Source: JAUIBE01 sp035267185 (GTDB lineage Bacteria; Pseudomonadota; Gammaproteobacteria; Xanthomonadales; SZUA-36). From it: a stretch of DNA of 32,245 nt. A program made the translations under genes and the position numbers. The stretch spans positions 1-32,245 of the forward strand of contig DATFLY010000109.1 in the NCBI GenBank assembly GCA_035267185.1, given 5' to 3'. The notes beneath the pieces are model-generated. The model was not told the DNA's origin. It saw only the letters and a list, made by a program, of their open reading frames with translations, and ran no database searches. Below, in pieces: positions 1 to 8,130 of the stretch (its first letter is position 1; every line of letters starts with the position of its first letter).

Positions 1-1
1 G

Positions 2-325
2 GCTTCAGCGCTTAAAATCCTGCCCGCTATTGATATGCCGGGCCTGTCGATGCCGAATTTCCGCGAAATGTCGGAAGTAATCAGGCGTAGAGAGATTTAC
101 ACACCCTGGGATTACAAGGCCATTGTTGAAGAGGCCATTCGATTCTGGAAGGTGGATGTTCTGACCGGCCTGAACGAGGTGGGACGCGCAGCCCAGGATA
201 AAATCATGTCCATTCCGAAGCGACTGGAACGGATCGCGGAATACATTGAATCCAGGACGAAGCCACGTACCTTCTCATTCGATTTCACTTATGACCGCGA
301 GATCAGTCTGGGAGATCCTGTTTAA
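2..325 (+). CDS. C-terminal fragment of an unrecognised protein
   Basis: The reading frame is open from the left edge and ends at a TAA at 323-325. The Met codon at 35 is probably internal, because the frame continues upstream to base 2 without a stop. About 107 residues are visible. They are soluble-looking and rich in charged helices (for example an EEAIRFWKVD stretch, then an AQDKIMSIPKRLERIAEYIE stretch), with no signal peptide, membrane segment or catalytic motif I can name. I do not recognise the family. The 201 bases that follow separate it from the next gene, so it probably ends its transcription unit, although I see no clear terminator. Confidence 0.6.
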   Translation, partial: ASALKILPAIDMPGLSMPNFREMSEVIRRREIYTPWDYKAIVEEAIRFWKVDVLTGLNEVGRAAQDKIMSIPKRLERIAEYIESRTKPRTFSFDFTYDREISLGDPV

Positions 326-385
326 CATGCACAGTGCCAGGGTCGTTAAGGAAAGCCCTGGTCCATTGACATGCGACAAACGCCA

Positions 386-414
386 TTGAGCAACGTGCAT
401 GGATACTGTAACAT
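386..414 (+). promoter_or_regulatory. Weak candidate promoter for the IPTL-CTERM protein gene
   Basis: TTGAGC (386-391) and TAACAT (409-414) are separated by 17 bases, and each matches the sigma-70 consensus at 4 of 6 positions. They lie about 110 bases before the GTG start at 527. A perfect TTGACA at 366-371 lacks a matching -10 at normal spacing. The rest of 326-526 shows no other feature I can support. Confidence 0.22.
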
Positions 415-526
415 TACATAAACTTACAAAGGCTGTTGTGGGCACGATGGCTTTGTTCGCCTCAAAATAACAACACCAGGGGCAAGGTGTTCTCACTCAG
501 CTTGCTAACCAGCAAGGAGGCAAAGT

Positions 527-2080
527 GTGAACATTCGAATCTCATTTCTGAGTATTTCAACCCTGGTTGCTGCTTTTGTGATCAGTCACAGTTCTTCAAT
601 TCTGGCCGACACATTATGGGCCGGTGATCAAAATGGAAACCTGATTTCGGTAGACACTAATACCGGTGCCGGAATACCAGTGGGGCAGGAAACTGAATTT
701 CCGCTTTCCACTGAAATCGAATTTGATCCGATCACGCAAACGCTCTACAGCGATGAGTTCAACGGTTTTACCAATCTCCACACCATTGACCCCGCGACCG
801 GCCAATCGACTGGTTTTGTGTCTCATGGCTGTTGCGCCTACACCGGGATGGAGTTTGTTGGCACCACGCTCTATGTGACAAACATTGATCCCGGAATGGG
901 AAAGGGTCCGGAGTTTGATCCAAGCGATTTTGACGGCGGACCAACAGCGATCTTCCTGGATGTTGTGGACCCCTCAACTGGCATGAGTGTCAGGATTGGC
1001 CCAACGAATACCCCGCCGATTTCGGGGCTTGCTTACGATGCCGATGCCGGCATTATGTACGGTGTTACCGCTGGTGGAGCGCCTGCAGACCTGGTCTCAG
1101 TGAACCTCGACACCGGTAACGCCACCACCCTGGTTCCGCTGACTGATGTCACCGGAGCTCAACTGGGTGCTGTCGGAAGTATCGAATTTGCCCAAAATGG
1201 TGTGCTCTATGGCGCCGTGGCCATGGCGGGCAACATCAATCCTGGTTGGCTGTTCAGCATCGATATTGGTACTGGCGTCGTAACCTTTATAGGCGACACA
1301 GGACTTCCCAGCATTACTGGCCTGACCAATCCGGACGGTGATGGTGTTATTTCCGAATTTGCCCGATTCCTTGTTTCCAAGGATTTCAGTGATGACAACC
1401 CGGCCGAAGTAGAAGTCACACTTACCTGCAACACCGGCCTTCCACTGCAGCAGACCACCACGATAGCCGAAGGAGATCCGGTCAACTTTGTCGTGGGAGA
1501 CTTTGAGCAGGGTGAGCTCAACTGCGAGGTGACTGAGAATGTACCCCTGGGTTACACAGCCTCGTATCTGGGCGGTAACGATGACAATGACACGACTTGT
1601 GCCTGGGAAAATCTACTGGGTGGTCAATACGGTTGCGTAATCAACAACGACCTGGATGAAGTCGAAATCGAAGTAACCAAGGTCTGGATTGATGAAAATC
1701 CGCAGTTCAGCCCCTCCAATGTTGCAGAGGCGGAGTGGTTCTGCCAGAACGTTGCAAATGATTGCGACGGCCTGGGGTGTAATAACAGTGGTGAGCTGGG
1801 CTTTTACGGCAACCCTGACACAGATTCGTTCTTCGTCCGGCCGGACTGGGAGGATGGTACGACATGTTCGGTCGTTGAAGTAAACATCGCAGATGGTGGT
1901 GTTGAAGTTGATGACAGTGATTGCCAGCAAATCCTGGTGTTCCCCGGAGACAGCGCAGCCTGCACCATCTTTAACACGCGTCTGTTCGAAGGAATACCAA
2001 CCCTGAGCCATTACGGCCTGGGCATACTTGCCCTGTTGATGCTCGGAGTGGCACTGGTGGCCTCCAGGCGCTTCGTCTAG
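527..2080 (+). CDS. Exported beta-propeller-like protein with IPTL-CTERM sorting tail
   Basis: The start is GTG at 527, preceded by an AAGGAGG ribosome site at 514-520 with six bases of spacing. Residues 1-27 form a signal peptide. Residues of about 28-280 contain recurring blades such as SVDTNTG, TIDPATG, VVDPSTG, VNLDTG and SIDIGTG, as in lactonase/YVTN-type beta-propellers. About 285-485 is cysteine-containing and beta-rich, resembling prealbumin-like (Cna_B/SpaA-type) repeats: LVSKDF and VTKVW each begin a repeat. The last 28 residues are IPTLSHYG, a hydrophobic helix and an SRRF basic end. This is the IPTL-CTERM pattern, known to be handled by exosortase H, though the usual Trp of IPTLxxWG is Tyr here. 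It is inferred to be surface-sorted. The sorting enzyme is not in the window. Confidence 0.85.
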   Translation: MNIRISFLSISTLVAAFVISHSSSILADTLWAGDQNGNLISVDTNTGAGIPVGQETEFPLSTEIEFDPITQTLYSDEFNGFTNLHTIDPATGQSTGFVSHGCCAYTGMEFVGTTLYVTNIDPGMGKGPEFDPSDFDGGPTAIFLDVVDPSTGMSVRIGPTNTPPISGLAYDADAGIMYGVTAGGAPADLVSVNLDTGNATTLVPLTDVTGAQLGAVGSIEFAQNGVLYGAVAMAGNINPGWLFSIDIGTGVVTFIGDTGLPSITGLTNPDGDGVISEFARFLVSKDFSDDNPAEVEVTLTCNTGLPLQQTTTIAEGDPVNFVVGDFEQGELNCEVTENVPLGYTASYLGGNDDNDTTCAWENLLGGQYGCVINNDLDEVEIEVTKVWIDENPQFSPSNVAEAEWFCQNVANDCDGLGCNNSGELGFYGNPDTDSFFVRPDWEDGTTCSVVEVNIADGGVEVDDSDCQQILVFPGDSAACTIFNTRLFEGIPTLSHYGLGILALLMLGVALVASRRFV

Positions 2081-2105
2081 ATTCAATCCAAAGCAAGTAC
2101 TGAGA

Positions 2106-2134
2106 AGCGGCCCCTGTCATGGGGCCGCTTTTTT
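2106..2134. terminator. Strong bidirectional intrinsic terminator
   Basis: A perfect 9-bp GC-rich stem (AGCGGCCCC at 2106-2114, GGGGCCGCT at 2121-2129) with a 6-base loop is followed by a run of T to 2134. It lies 26 bases after the IPTL-CTERM gene. It also abuts the stop codon of the convergent leftward gene at 2133, so it probably serves both. Confidence 0.9.
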
Positions 2135-3245
2135 ATTCTGCACTGACAGGTCCAGCGATCAGTCCCGTAACTGTTTCAGCGCCGGCCTGGTTCAGTTGCT
2201 GACTGTGTGATTCCAGCAACTCCAGCGAGGCCTGAGCAACGATATTCCACGGAATGTCCTTCATTGCATCGGGATCGAATGCATCGATACCCAGTATCTC
2301 GCCCAGGCGTTCCAGCACAAACCAGTTGGCGAGCGGGTGCGGAGTTGGTGTGTTGTTGTTGGCCGTTTTGCGAAATTGGTCCAGGTATTGCGGACCTTCA
2401 GTTTCGGCAAAATAGAGCTGAGTGAGTTTGCCGCGGTATTCAAGATCCGCTGGCTCCAGTTCAGGATAGTCCAGGTAATCAGAAAAATGGCGGGCCTCAT
2501 GGGTCAGGTAGGCCACGCGAAACCGCTCGGCTTCGAGGTCAGGATAGTGCTCTCGGATGCAATACAGGGCTTCCTTGTTGGCCCATCCGCCGGTGCTGGT
2601 ATGGCCAAAAGTTGCAAAGTTTGACCAGCCCATGGAGATGAAATCCTCAAGGAAATTGACACGCACTGGCTGTAGCCCGTCGGTTAATGTGACCTCATAG
2701 TCGACAGTCTCCTCATTCCGCCAAAGGATGAAGTCCTGCAATGGAGGCGTACGCCCGCCCTGGAACCCCCAGCCTTCTGCCGAAAGGGCAAGCTGCAGGC
2801 GTTCGAATGCATCTTCACCTTTGAATTCCATGCCATGGCTGGTCAGCAGATCATCGATGGAATCAGCCAGGTTCTGCTCATGCTCATCCATTGCGGATGG
2901 GTCAAGTAGGGCAGCAATCCAGTAGTCGCGATACAGCAGCAGAGCTTCCCGGGCCAGGCCTTGTTCCACAGACTGCCATGTTGATGGCACTTCTTTCTCG
3001 ATGAACCGGGTTTGGAATTGTGGGTAAACGGCATCGTTTTCATACGCCGCTGAATCGAGATCCAGCATCCAGGACAAATCTCCGGAAAAGACCGAATGTA
3101 CATATCTCGGGAACAGGGGCTCGGCAGCGGCAACGGGTCTGGGGGCCGGGATGGGCTCTTGTAATGAGAAAACAACAGCAGTGACGGCAATGGCAGACAC
3201 GACCACCAGTCCGAGTGCCCATTTGTGCAGTTTTAATGTCTTCAA
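2133..3245 (-). CDS. Putative exported or membrane-anchored HExxH metallopeptidase-like protein
   Basis: The 370-residue protein has one N-terminal hydrophobic segment (about residues 9-27), either an uncleaved signal anchor or a signal peptide, then a Pro/Ala linker. The rest is soluble and periplasmic or extracellular. The sequence LTHEARHFSDY at about 247-257 carries an HExxH zinc-binding motif (H249, E250, H253). Acidic residues of the following YPELEPADLEYRG stretch could supply a third ligand. I do not recognise a named peptidase family, so activity is inferred from the motif alone. The start is TTG at 3243-3245 with only a weak ribosome site. No in-frame ATG precedes the hydrophobic segment, so the start is likely but not certain. 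It converges on the IPTL-CTERM gene. Confidence 0.72.
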   Translation of the reverse strand: MKTLKLHKWALGLVVVSAIAVTAVVFSLQEPIPAPRPVAAAEPLFPRYVHSVFSGDLSWMLDLDSAAYENDAVYPQFQTRFIEKEVPSTWQSVEQGLAREALLLYRDYWIAALLDPSAMDEHEQNLADSIDDLLTSHGMEFKGEDAFERLQLALSAEGWGFQGGRTPPLQDFILWRNEETVDYEVTLTDGLQPVRVNFLEDFISMGWSNFATFGHTSTGGWANKEALYCIREHYPDLEAERFRVAYLTHEARHFSDYLDYPELEPADLEYRGKLTQLYFAETEGPQYLDQFRKTANNNTPTPHPLANWFVLERLGEILGIDAFDPDAMKDIPWNIVAQASLELLESHSQQLNQAGAETVTGLIAGPVSAE

Positions 3246-3450
3246 TAATCCATCCGCATTAATTCGCGCCCATTGCGCCAGTCAGGACCAGGCCAGTATA
3301 AATGCGGAGTCCCGAAAAAATTAATGTCAGTGAATTTTGCTGCGAATTATGCCAGGGTTGAACCCGGTAGTGTGCTGACAACTCCTCGAGCAATGGGACT
3401 GATTCTTCAAATCAATTCGTCGCTGTTTTCAGTCTTGCTTTACTTCAGCG

Positions 3451-4128
3451 CTAAATGTCTGGTCCCGCAACTTTCTTGCAGGACATGCTGGCAGTTTGAA
3501 TTGACTTGTCTTCGTAGACATTTTCAGATTTCCACTCGAAGCCATCATCCGAGATTCCGAAAAAAGTAATGGTTGTGACGAACTCCTGTCCTTCCTGGTC
3601 GGTCGAGGGAGGTGCCTTCATCACCATATCCTCATCAACCTGTGAGGCACTAAACGTTCCCCGGTTCGGCTTTGGCTCGGGCACCAGGCTTACAGGCCCC
3701 GGGACTGTAGCCCATGTCACCCACCATTCCTCCGCGAACGTGTCGTATGCCCGGGTCTGTTCCCCGTTACCGCCCATGGAGTAGAACTCATCCCGTATGG
3801 CGCGGCCATTCAATGCGTAGTAGGCAAGCCAAACCATGTCATTTTCCAGGACCTGCTCCGGATTATTTGGGTTGATACCTGTCAGGGGTTGTATGCAGTC
3901 ATGCCGCCCGACCATGAATGCGAATTGTTGTAGTTCGGGCGCGGCGTCCGGATTCGGGCTGCCCCAGGGGCTTTCCGGGGAGGGCAGATGGTTGAGCGTG
4001 ACGCCCAGCTTTGAATATTCCTTGAACTGGTTTTCAAAAGCGAGGTCTTCCGGGCTGAGCGTTGATGCCCAGGATAACTGCGTGCCTGGCACCGTGGTGA
4101 AGAGCAACACAATTGCTAAGATTTTCAT
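3451..4128 (-). CDS. Exported lipocalin-like (DUF1579-type) protein
   Basis: I chose the ATG at 4126-4128, which begins MKILAIVLLF with a signal peptide ending near residue 22 and has a GGGAG ribosome site about 7 bases upstream. A longer in-frame start at 4167 would put 13 residues before the signal peptide. The 225-residue protein resembles the 188-residue protein at 5670-6236. Both have an F(M/F)(V/I)G(R/A) motif near the mature N-terminus, an L(N/D)GxAI(R/Q)D(E/D)F motif in the middle and a Trp-rich strand after it. That pattern fits the DUF1579/lipocalin-like barrel family, whose function is largely unknown. The remaining Cys residues could pair in the periplasm. A candidate promoter lies just upstream. 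Confidence 0.72.
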   Translation of the reverse strand: MKILAIVLLFTTVPGTQLSWASTLSPEDLAFENQFKEYSKLGVTLNHLPSPESPWGSPNPDAAPELQQFAFMVGRHDCIQPLTGINPNNPEQVLENDMVWLAYYALNGRAIRDEFYSMGGNGEQTRAYDTFAEEWWVTWATVPGPVSLVPEPKPNRGTFSASQVDEDMVMKAPPSTDQEGQEFVTTITFFGISDDGFEWKSENVYEDKSIQTASMSCKKVAGPDI

Positions 4129-4192
4129 AACAACTCCCTGATTTTTCAAGATGCCTGGCCGCATCATTTTCTGTATTGCTCATTCAGGAAGC

Positions 4193-4220
4193 ATTATTTT
4201 TCGCATGAAAGAAATATCAA
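4193..4220 (-). promoter_or_regulatory. Candidate sigma-70 promoter
   Basis: On the minus strand TTGATA (4215-4220) and AATAAT (4193-4198) are 16 bases apart, and each matches the consensus at 5 of 6 positions. The element lies 65 bases before the ATG of the DUF1579-type gene. It suggests that this gene has its own promoter as well as possible read-through from the amidohydrolase gene. Confidence 0.42.
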
Positions 4221-4330
4221 TGAGATGAAAGGTATGACCGGACAGTCCAGATGATTTGTACCTGCGTTAATCCGATCGGAATCACAGCTTGCCGGATCGC
4301 CAGGGACCCGACCGCTTTCAACCTGCGCCG

Positions 4331-5590
4331 TTACTGATGCAGTACTCCGGCCTTCCAGATTTTGTCGATCCTGCGGGAGTCTGTGATCGCCTCATCCGGC
4401 TTGCCGTCGACCAGGATCAGGTCAGCGTTCATCCCCGGAGCGATTCGTCCCCGGTCTTCCAACCCGTAAGCAGTTGCCGTACTTGATGTAGCAGCCGCCA
4501 GCGCTTCAATTGGGGTGAAACCGGCTTCTACCATCAATTCCATTTCCAGGTGAACCGATGCGCCTGTTGCGGTGCCGCCATTGGGAATGTCTGAACCAAC
4601 CAGGATTGGTATTCCTGCGGTATGAAAAGCCATCACCGATTCGTACTCAACCACGTCGCCACCTTCGCGTCGCAGCGCACGCCATCCCTGCAGGTTCTCG
4701 ATTTCGCGCTCTGTGAGCATGGGGCCGATAACAGGGTCATCGACGAGCCTTTTTCCATCCGGACGCGCGAGTGAAAAGTTGGGCGAGACAAATACTCCGG
4801 CCTCAAGCATCGCTGCGATGAGTTCTTCGCCCGGCACTTCATCCACGGGTGCATGGACAAAACCGTCTCCGCCAGCTGCGACCACGTCAGCAAAAGCCTC
4901 AACATCACGTGAATGAAAAACGGCCATCTTTCCCTGCTCGTGTGCAGCGGCCACCACAGCAAACATTGTTTCCTTGCTTAATGTGGGGATCGGATCATCA
5001 AACATTTTGAAGTTGTCATAGATGACCTTGATGTAATCTGCTCCTTCTCCGACGAGTTCTGCAACAAAACCGCTGGCGTCTGCCGGGTCAGACAGGGTAC
5101 GGACCTCTCCCCACTGCGTCCCATGTGATCCAGGTGCTGTGACCCACAAAACCGCGCTGAATAAATCGGCACGATCCGTCGCTGGCCCGTTGGCATTTTC
5201 ATCCTTGATTTTGCGAACAAATCCCTCGGCCATCGAGCCGGTGTCAAGCAAGGTGGTTACACCAAAATCCAGCGCGCGTTCCAACGTCCCGCGGCCGAAT
5301 ACATGAGCATGTGCATCAATCAACCCGGGCAGCAATGTCTTGCCATTGCCATCAATAACGTTTGTATCTTCGGTTATTTCAATCGCCTCGGACTGTGCCA
5401 ACACGGCCCTGATTTTTGAGCATTCAATCACCACGGTCGCTGCAGGAATAATTTTTTCGCCATCAAACACCCGGACCGATGAGATGGCCGTGGGTGGGGA
5501 AGCACATTCCCCGGCCAAAGATTCTTCAGTGGCAGAGACAAGACAGGTCAAGGCCAGCAGGCAGGCCAATATCAAATTTTTGTTGTTCAT
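4331..5590 (-). CDS. Exported metal-dependent amidohydrolase (imidazolonepropionase/prolidase-like)
   Basis: The amidohydrolase superfamily hydrolyses amide, peptide or ester-like bonds with one or two metals in a TIM barrel. Numbered from the ATG at 5588-5590, the 419-residue protein has a signal peptide (about 1-26), the small beta-sandwich strand SSVRVFDGEKI, H94-A-H96 after LLPGLIDA, K178 in DYIKVIYD (candidate carboxylated lysine), H206, H226 and D314 in LVGSDIP. It ends with the typical RIAPGMNADLILVDG strand. All expected metal ligands are present, so it should be active, but the substrate is unknown. An upstream in-frame start at 5665 would add 25 residues before the signal peptide and is less likely. 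It lies 79 bases after a DUF1579-type gene on the same strand, suggesting one unit. Confidence 0.9.
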   Translation of the reverse strand: MNNKNLILACLLALTCLVSATEESLAGECASPPTAISSVRVFDGEKIIPAATVVIECSKIRAVLAQSEAIEITEDTNVIDGNGKTLLPGLIDAHAHVFGRGTLERALDFGVTTLLDTGSMAEGFVRKIKDENANGPATDRADLFSAVLWVTAPGSHGTQWGEVRTLSDPADASGFVAELVGEGADYIKVIYDNFKMFDDPIPTLSKETMFAVVAAAHEQGKMAVFHSRDVEAFADVVAAGGDGFVHAPVDEVPGEELIAAMLEAGVFVSPNFSLARPDGKRLVDDPVIGPMLTEREIENLQGWRALRREGGDVVEYESVMAFHTAGIPILVGSDIPNGGTATGASVHLEMELMVEAGFTPIEALAAATSSTATAYGLEDRGRIAPGMNADLILVDGKPDEAITDSRRIDKIWKAGVLHQ

Positions 5591-5669
5591 TTTTGTTTTG
5601 GGTCGGTGGTCGCCAATAAGGACCATTTGAATCCATGCAGACGCGATTCGCAAATGCCACTGCAACTAT

Positions 5670-6236
5670 TTATGGCCTTGGAGGGTAAACCCTGCTGCCC
5701 ATTGAGGAAATCCGGGTGGCATGAATCCGGTTCATGTTTTCAATCCATGTTTCGCCGTCATCGTAAGAGCGTGACAACACAAACTCGTAGCTTTCATCGG
5801 TGATATCGAAATAGCGGGCCTTTTCCAGGAATTCACCCATACCATCGTAACCCTGGCCTTCCATGAGTAGTTCTTCGCCCGTCCAGGTTGCGGTAATGTC
5901 AGTCATGCCGGGCTCGCCTGCCATCATCCACTTGATGGCCCACTTGCCGGTTCGGGGAACATAGGTTCTGAAGCTTGTGCCACGAAAAACCACCTGCCCA
6001 TCCTCTGCGAGCAATCTGAAATCATCCTGGATGGCAGCACCGTCGAGTGATTGGTAGACATCGGATCGGGCCAGGTTTGTCACGTATGACCCATCCTGCT
6101 GAAGAGATTCAGACTCCAGGTTCCAGGCCCCGATGAAAAAATCCAGTTGTTCATGGCCAGGGGTGTCGCCCTGGTCAGCAGCAGCCGGGAAAAAAACTGT
6201 AAGCAGGCAGACAGCTAATAACAGGTCGATTCTCAT
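5670..6236 (-). CDS. Exported lipocalin-like DUF1579-family protein
   Basis: The 188-residue protein starts at an ATG with a GGAG ribosome site about 10 bases upstream. It has a signal peptide (about 1-20, ending AAADQG). The mature part begins with HEQLDFFIGAWNLES, the family hallmark, followed by SLDGAAIQDDF, TYVPRTGKWAIKWM and an SRSYDDGETW strand, a set typical of DUF1579/lipocalin-like beta-barrels. Such proteins are often annotated only by domain, and binding of a small hydrophobic ligand is an inference. It is the first gene of the leftward pair with the exported amidohydrolase. A diverged paralogue follows at 3451-4128, so the two barrels flank the enzyme. Confidence 0.78.
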   Translation of the reverse strand: MRIDLLLAVCLLTVFFPAAADQGDTPGHEQLDFFIGAWNLESESLQQDGSYVTNLARSDVYQSLDGAAIQDDFRLLAEDGQVVFRGTSFRTYVPRTGKWAIKWMMAGEPGMTDITATWTGEELLMEGQGYDGMGEFLEKARYFDITDESYEFVLSRSYDDGETWIENMNRIHATRISSMGSRVYPPRP

Positions 6237-6485
6237 TTGTTGACTCCGTGCGAGTTAAGTGATCCTGCCTTGTTACCACGTTGACAGCAGATAACTCAAT
6301 CCAAACCTGGCTTTGAATCGGTAACAGGAATTGCTTGCAGGGTCAGGCAGAAAATCAGGGTGAATCCTGGCTTAGAAAATGCTGTGGGTTTTCGCTGGTG
6401 GTTGAACCGGTTTAATTGACCGGGTCCAACAGCTTTCAATGCAGGTTGTGGTACTTGCCGAAGGAATTGGTCACGACTCAACCGT

Positions 6486-8018
6486 TTACTGAAGTCTCAA
6501 TCCTGCCCTGTTCAATCCATCAATCAGGAATTCATCAAAACCACTGGCAAAATGCCATGCTTCGATTTCAGATCGTCCATGGCTGGCAAAGTCAGGGTCG
6601 ATTCCAAGTAGTCGGGCCACTGCTGCCTGGGCATCCTGCTCGCGGTTCAACTGAACATGGATTGCGGCTGTGACCAGCGGTATCCAGAAATTACCGGCGA
6701 TGTTAACCATGGATACGCGCTCCAGGGCCTGTTCATATTCTTCACGGCCGCAGTGGTACCAGATCCAGGAAAAGTGACACCAGTGGGCATGATTCTCGTT
6801 CAGTTGCATCACCTTTTGTGTGATTTCAATGCCGCGATCAAATTCCCGGATATGAACGAACAACAAACCGATGATGCCAAGCGTGTTGGTATCAAGTGGA
6901 TTCAATGCAATGGCCCGGTCGGCTGAGCGACGAAACCTGTCGAGGTCACGTCTGAAAAAGTGAACCTGGGCGAGTTGCTGGTTGACGAACTGACTGGCGC
7001 CATCCAGTTCAAAAGCCTGTTCCGCCTGTTTCAGGGCTCGATCAAGAGAGTCGGGTTTGGGGTTGAATCCAAAATTCGCTTCATTCAGATAGACGTGGGC
7101 AAGGCTGGCCCTGATTTCCGGACTCCTGGGGTAACGCTCAACCGCACCCTCCAGCTGGTCGCGCAACAGCGCATGTTGGTCCGGGAGGTAAAGACGCAGG
7201 TATTCAAATGTGCGCAACAGCCAGTCAATGGGTGATAACTCGGTTTCTGGCAGATCCTCAATTGATTCCGTCAGGGACCGAATCAAAACACCGAAACTGT
7301 CGGCCAGGGTGGCGACCACATGGTCTGAAATTTCATCTTCCAACGCAAATAAATCGGTTTCGGAAATGTCGCGCGTGAAATGATCACCCCACAGGCTGAT
7401 CCCCGGGGCGGCTTCTATCAGTCTCAGGCTGATCCTCACGTTGTCGCCAGAGCCTCGAACGCTGCCTTCAATCACGTAGCGGGCGCCCAGAGTCTCACTG
7501 AATTCGCGAACATCTTTGATTTCTGCTGCCTTGCGGCTCACCGACTCGCGCGCAATCACGGCCAGGTATGGAAAGCGAGCCAGCCCGGCACAGATATTTT
7601 CGGTCAAACCATCCCCCAGTTCACTCAACTCAGGATGATCTGCCGGAACTTTGAACGGCATGACGGCGATCCAGGATTTGCTGGTCCGGGATGAGTCAGC
7701 CTGTCCGGTTTGTAATTGGGGTTGTTCCTTGTTTTCCGATTTTGTGACAGGCAGGTTATCGGTGCCAGTGGTTGTCGAAGAATCAGTTTCCGATGATTCT
7801 GAATCATGCGGTTTTAATTCATAGGCCCACGCCAGAACAATGGCGATCGGAAAACCCAGGCCCAAAAGGATGGTAAATGCCGTGACGACCCATTTGGGAG
7901 CATCGAACATGGGCATTACGGTGTCAGCCACCTGTATCAGCACCCATGCAACCGCCACATAAATGAGTGCGGCCTGCCAGACTTTGCGACGCTTAATTTC
8001 TTTGAAGAAATTGGCCAT
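6486..8018 (-). CDS. Membrane protein with FlgO-like domain and TPR repeats
   Basis: The 510-residue protein opens with FFKEIKRRKVWQAALIYVAVAW, a signature N-terminus of gammaproteobacterial membrane TPR proteins, and two transmembrane helices (about 15-36 and 43-65). A low-complexity Ser/Thr linker (about 71-112) leads to a FlgO-like domain starting at IAVMPF (117-122) with ELGDGLTENI and a YVIEGSVR strand. TPR-like helical repeats fill about 270-490. FlgO-like domains of this type are common between regulatory or cyclase domains and TPRs. No output domain (winged helix, cyclase or kinase) is present. It lies 112 bases downstream of the wHTH-FlgO-TPR regulator on the same strand and shares its architecture. 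It may be that regulator's partner or a paralogue that lost its DNA-binding part. Confidence 0.85.
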   Translation of the reverse strand: MANFFKEIKRRKVWQAALIYVAVAWVLIQVADTVMPMFDAPKWVVTAFTILLGLGFPIAIVLAWAYELKPHDSESSETDSSTTTGTDNLPVTKSENKEQPQLQTGQADSSRTSKSWIAVMPFKVPADHPELSELGDGLTENICAGLARFPYLAVIARESVSRKAAEIKDVREFSETLGARYVIEGSVRGSGDNVRISLRLIEAAPGISLWGDHFTRDISETDLFALEDEISDHVVATLADSFGVLIRSLTESIEDLPETELSPIDWLLRTFEYLRLYLPDQHALLRDQLEGAVERYPRSPEIRASLAHVYLNEANFGFNPKPDSLDRALKQAEQAFELDGASQFVNQQLAQVHFFRRDLDRFRRSADRAIALNPLDTNTLGIIGLLFVHIREFDRGIEITQKVMQLNENHAHWCHFSWIWYHCGREEYEQALERVSMVNIAGNFWIPLVTAAIHVQLNREQDAQAAVARLLGIDPDFASHGRSEIEAWHFASGFDEFLIDGLNRAGLRLQ

Positions 8019-8116
8019 AAGTGGGCAATTTACATCTTTTGCGTAAATGCGGCAGCAATAAGCGCATAAATTTGGAAATCGAAGTGCCGGACTTCAAACC
8101 GGAGCTAAGCTCAGAG

Positions 8117-8130
8117 CCTCCAATCGGAGG
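8117..8130 (-). other. Small hairpin after the wHTH-TPR gene
   Basis: CCTCC (8117-8121) and GGAGG (8126-8130) form a 5-bp stem with a 4-base loop directly after the stop codon of the leftward regulator gene. There is no T run, so it is a doubtful terminator and read-through into the next leftward gene is possible. Confidence 0.25.

Noticed and set aside
366..371. Perfect TTGACA -35 hexamer
   Set aside because: No acceptable -10 hexamer occurs 16 to 18 bases downstream.
3246..3450. Gap between the two leftward genes, with a 98-residue plus-strand frame reaching into the DUF1579-type gene
   Set aside because: The plus-strand frame has no signal, motif or ribosome site and overlaps a better-supported gene on the other strand.
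6237..6485. Intergenic gap searched for promoters, small genes or RNA
   Set aside because: Only the ribosome site of the 5670-6236 gene is clear. A 61-residue frame here lacks support, and no convincing promoter or terminator was found.
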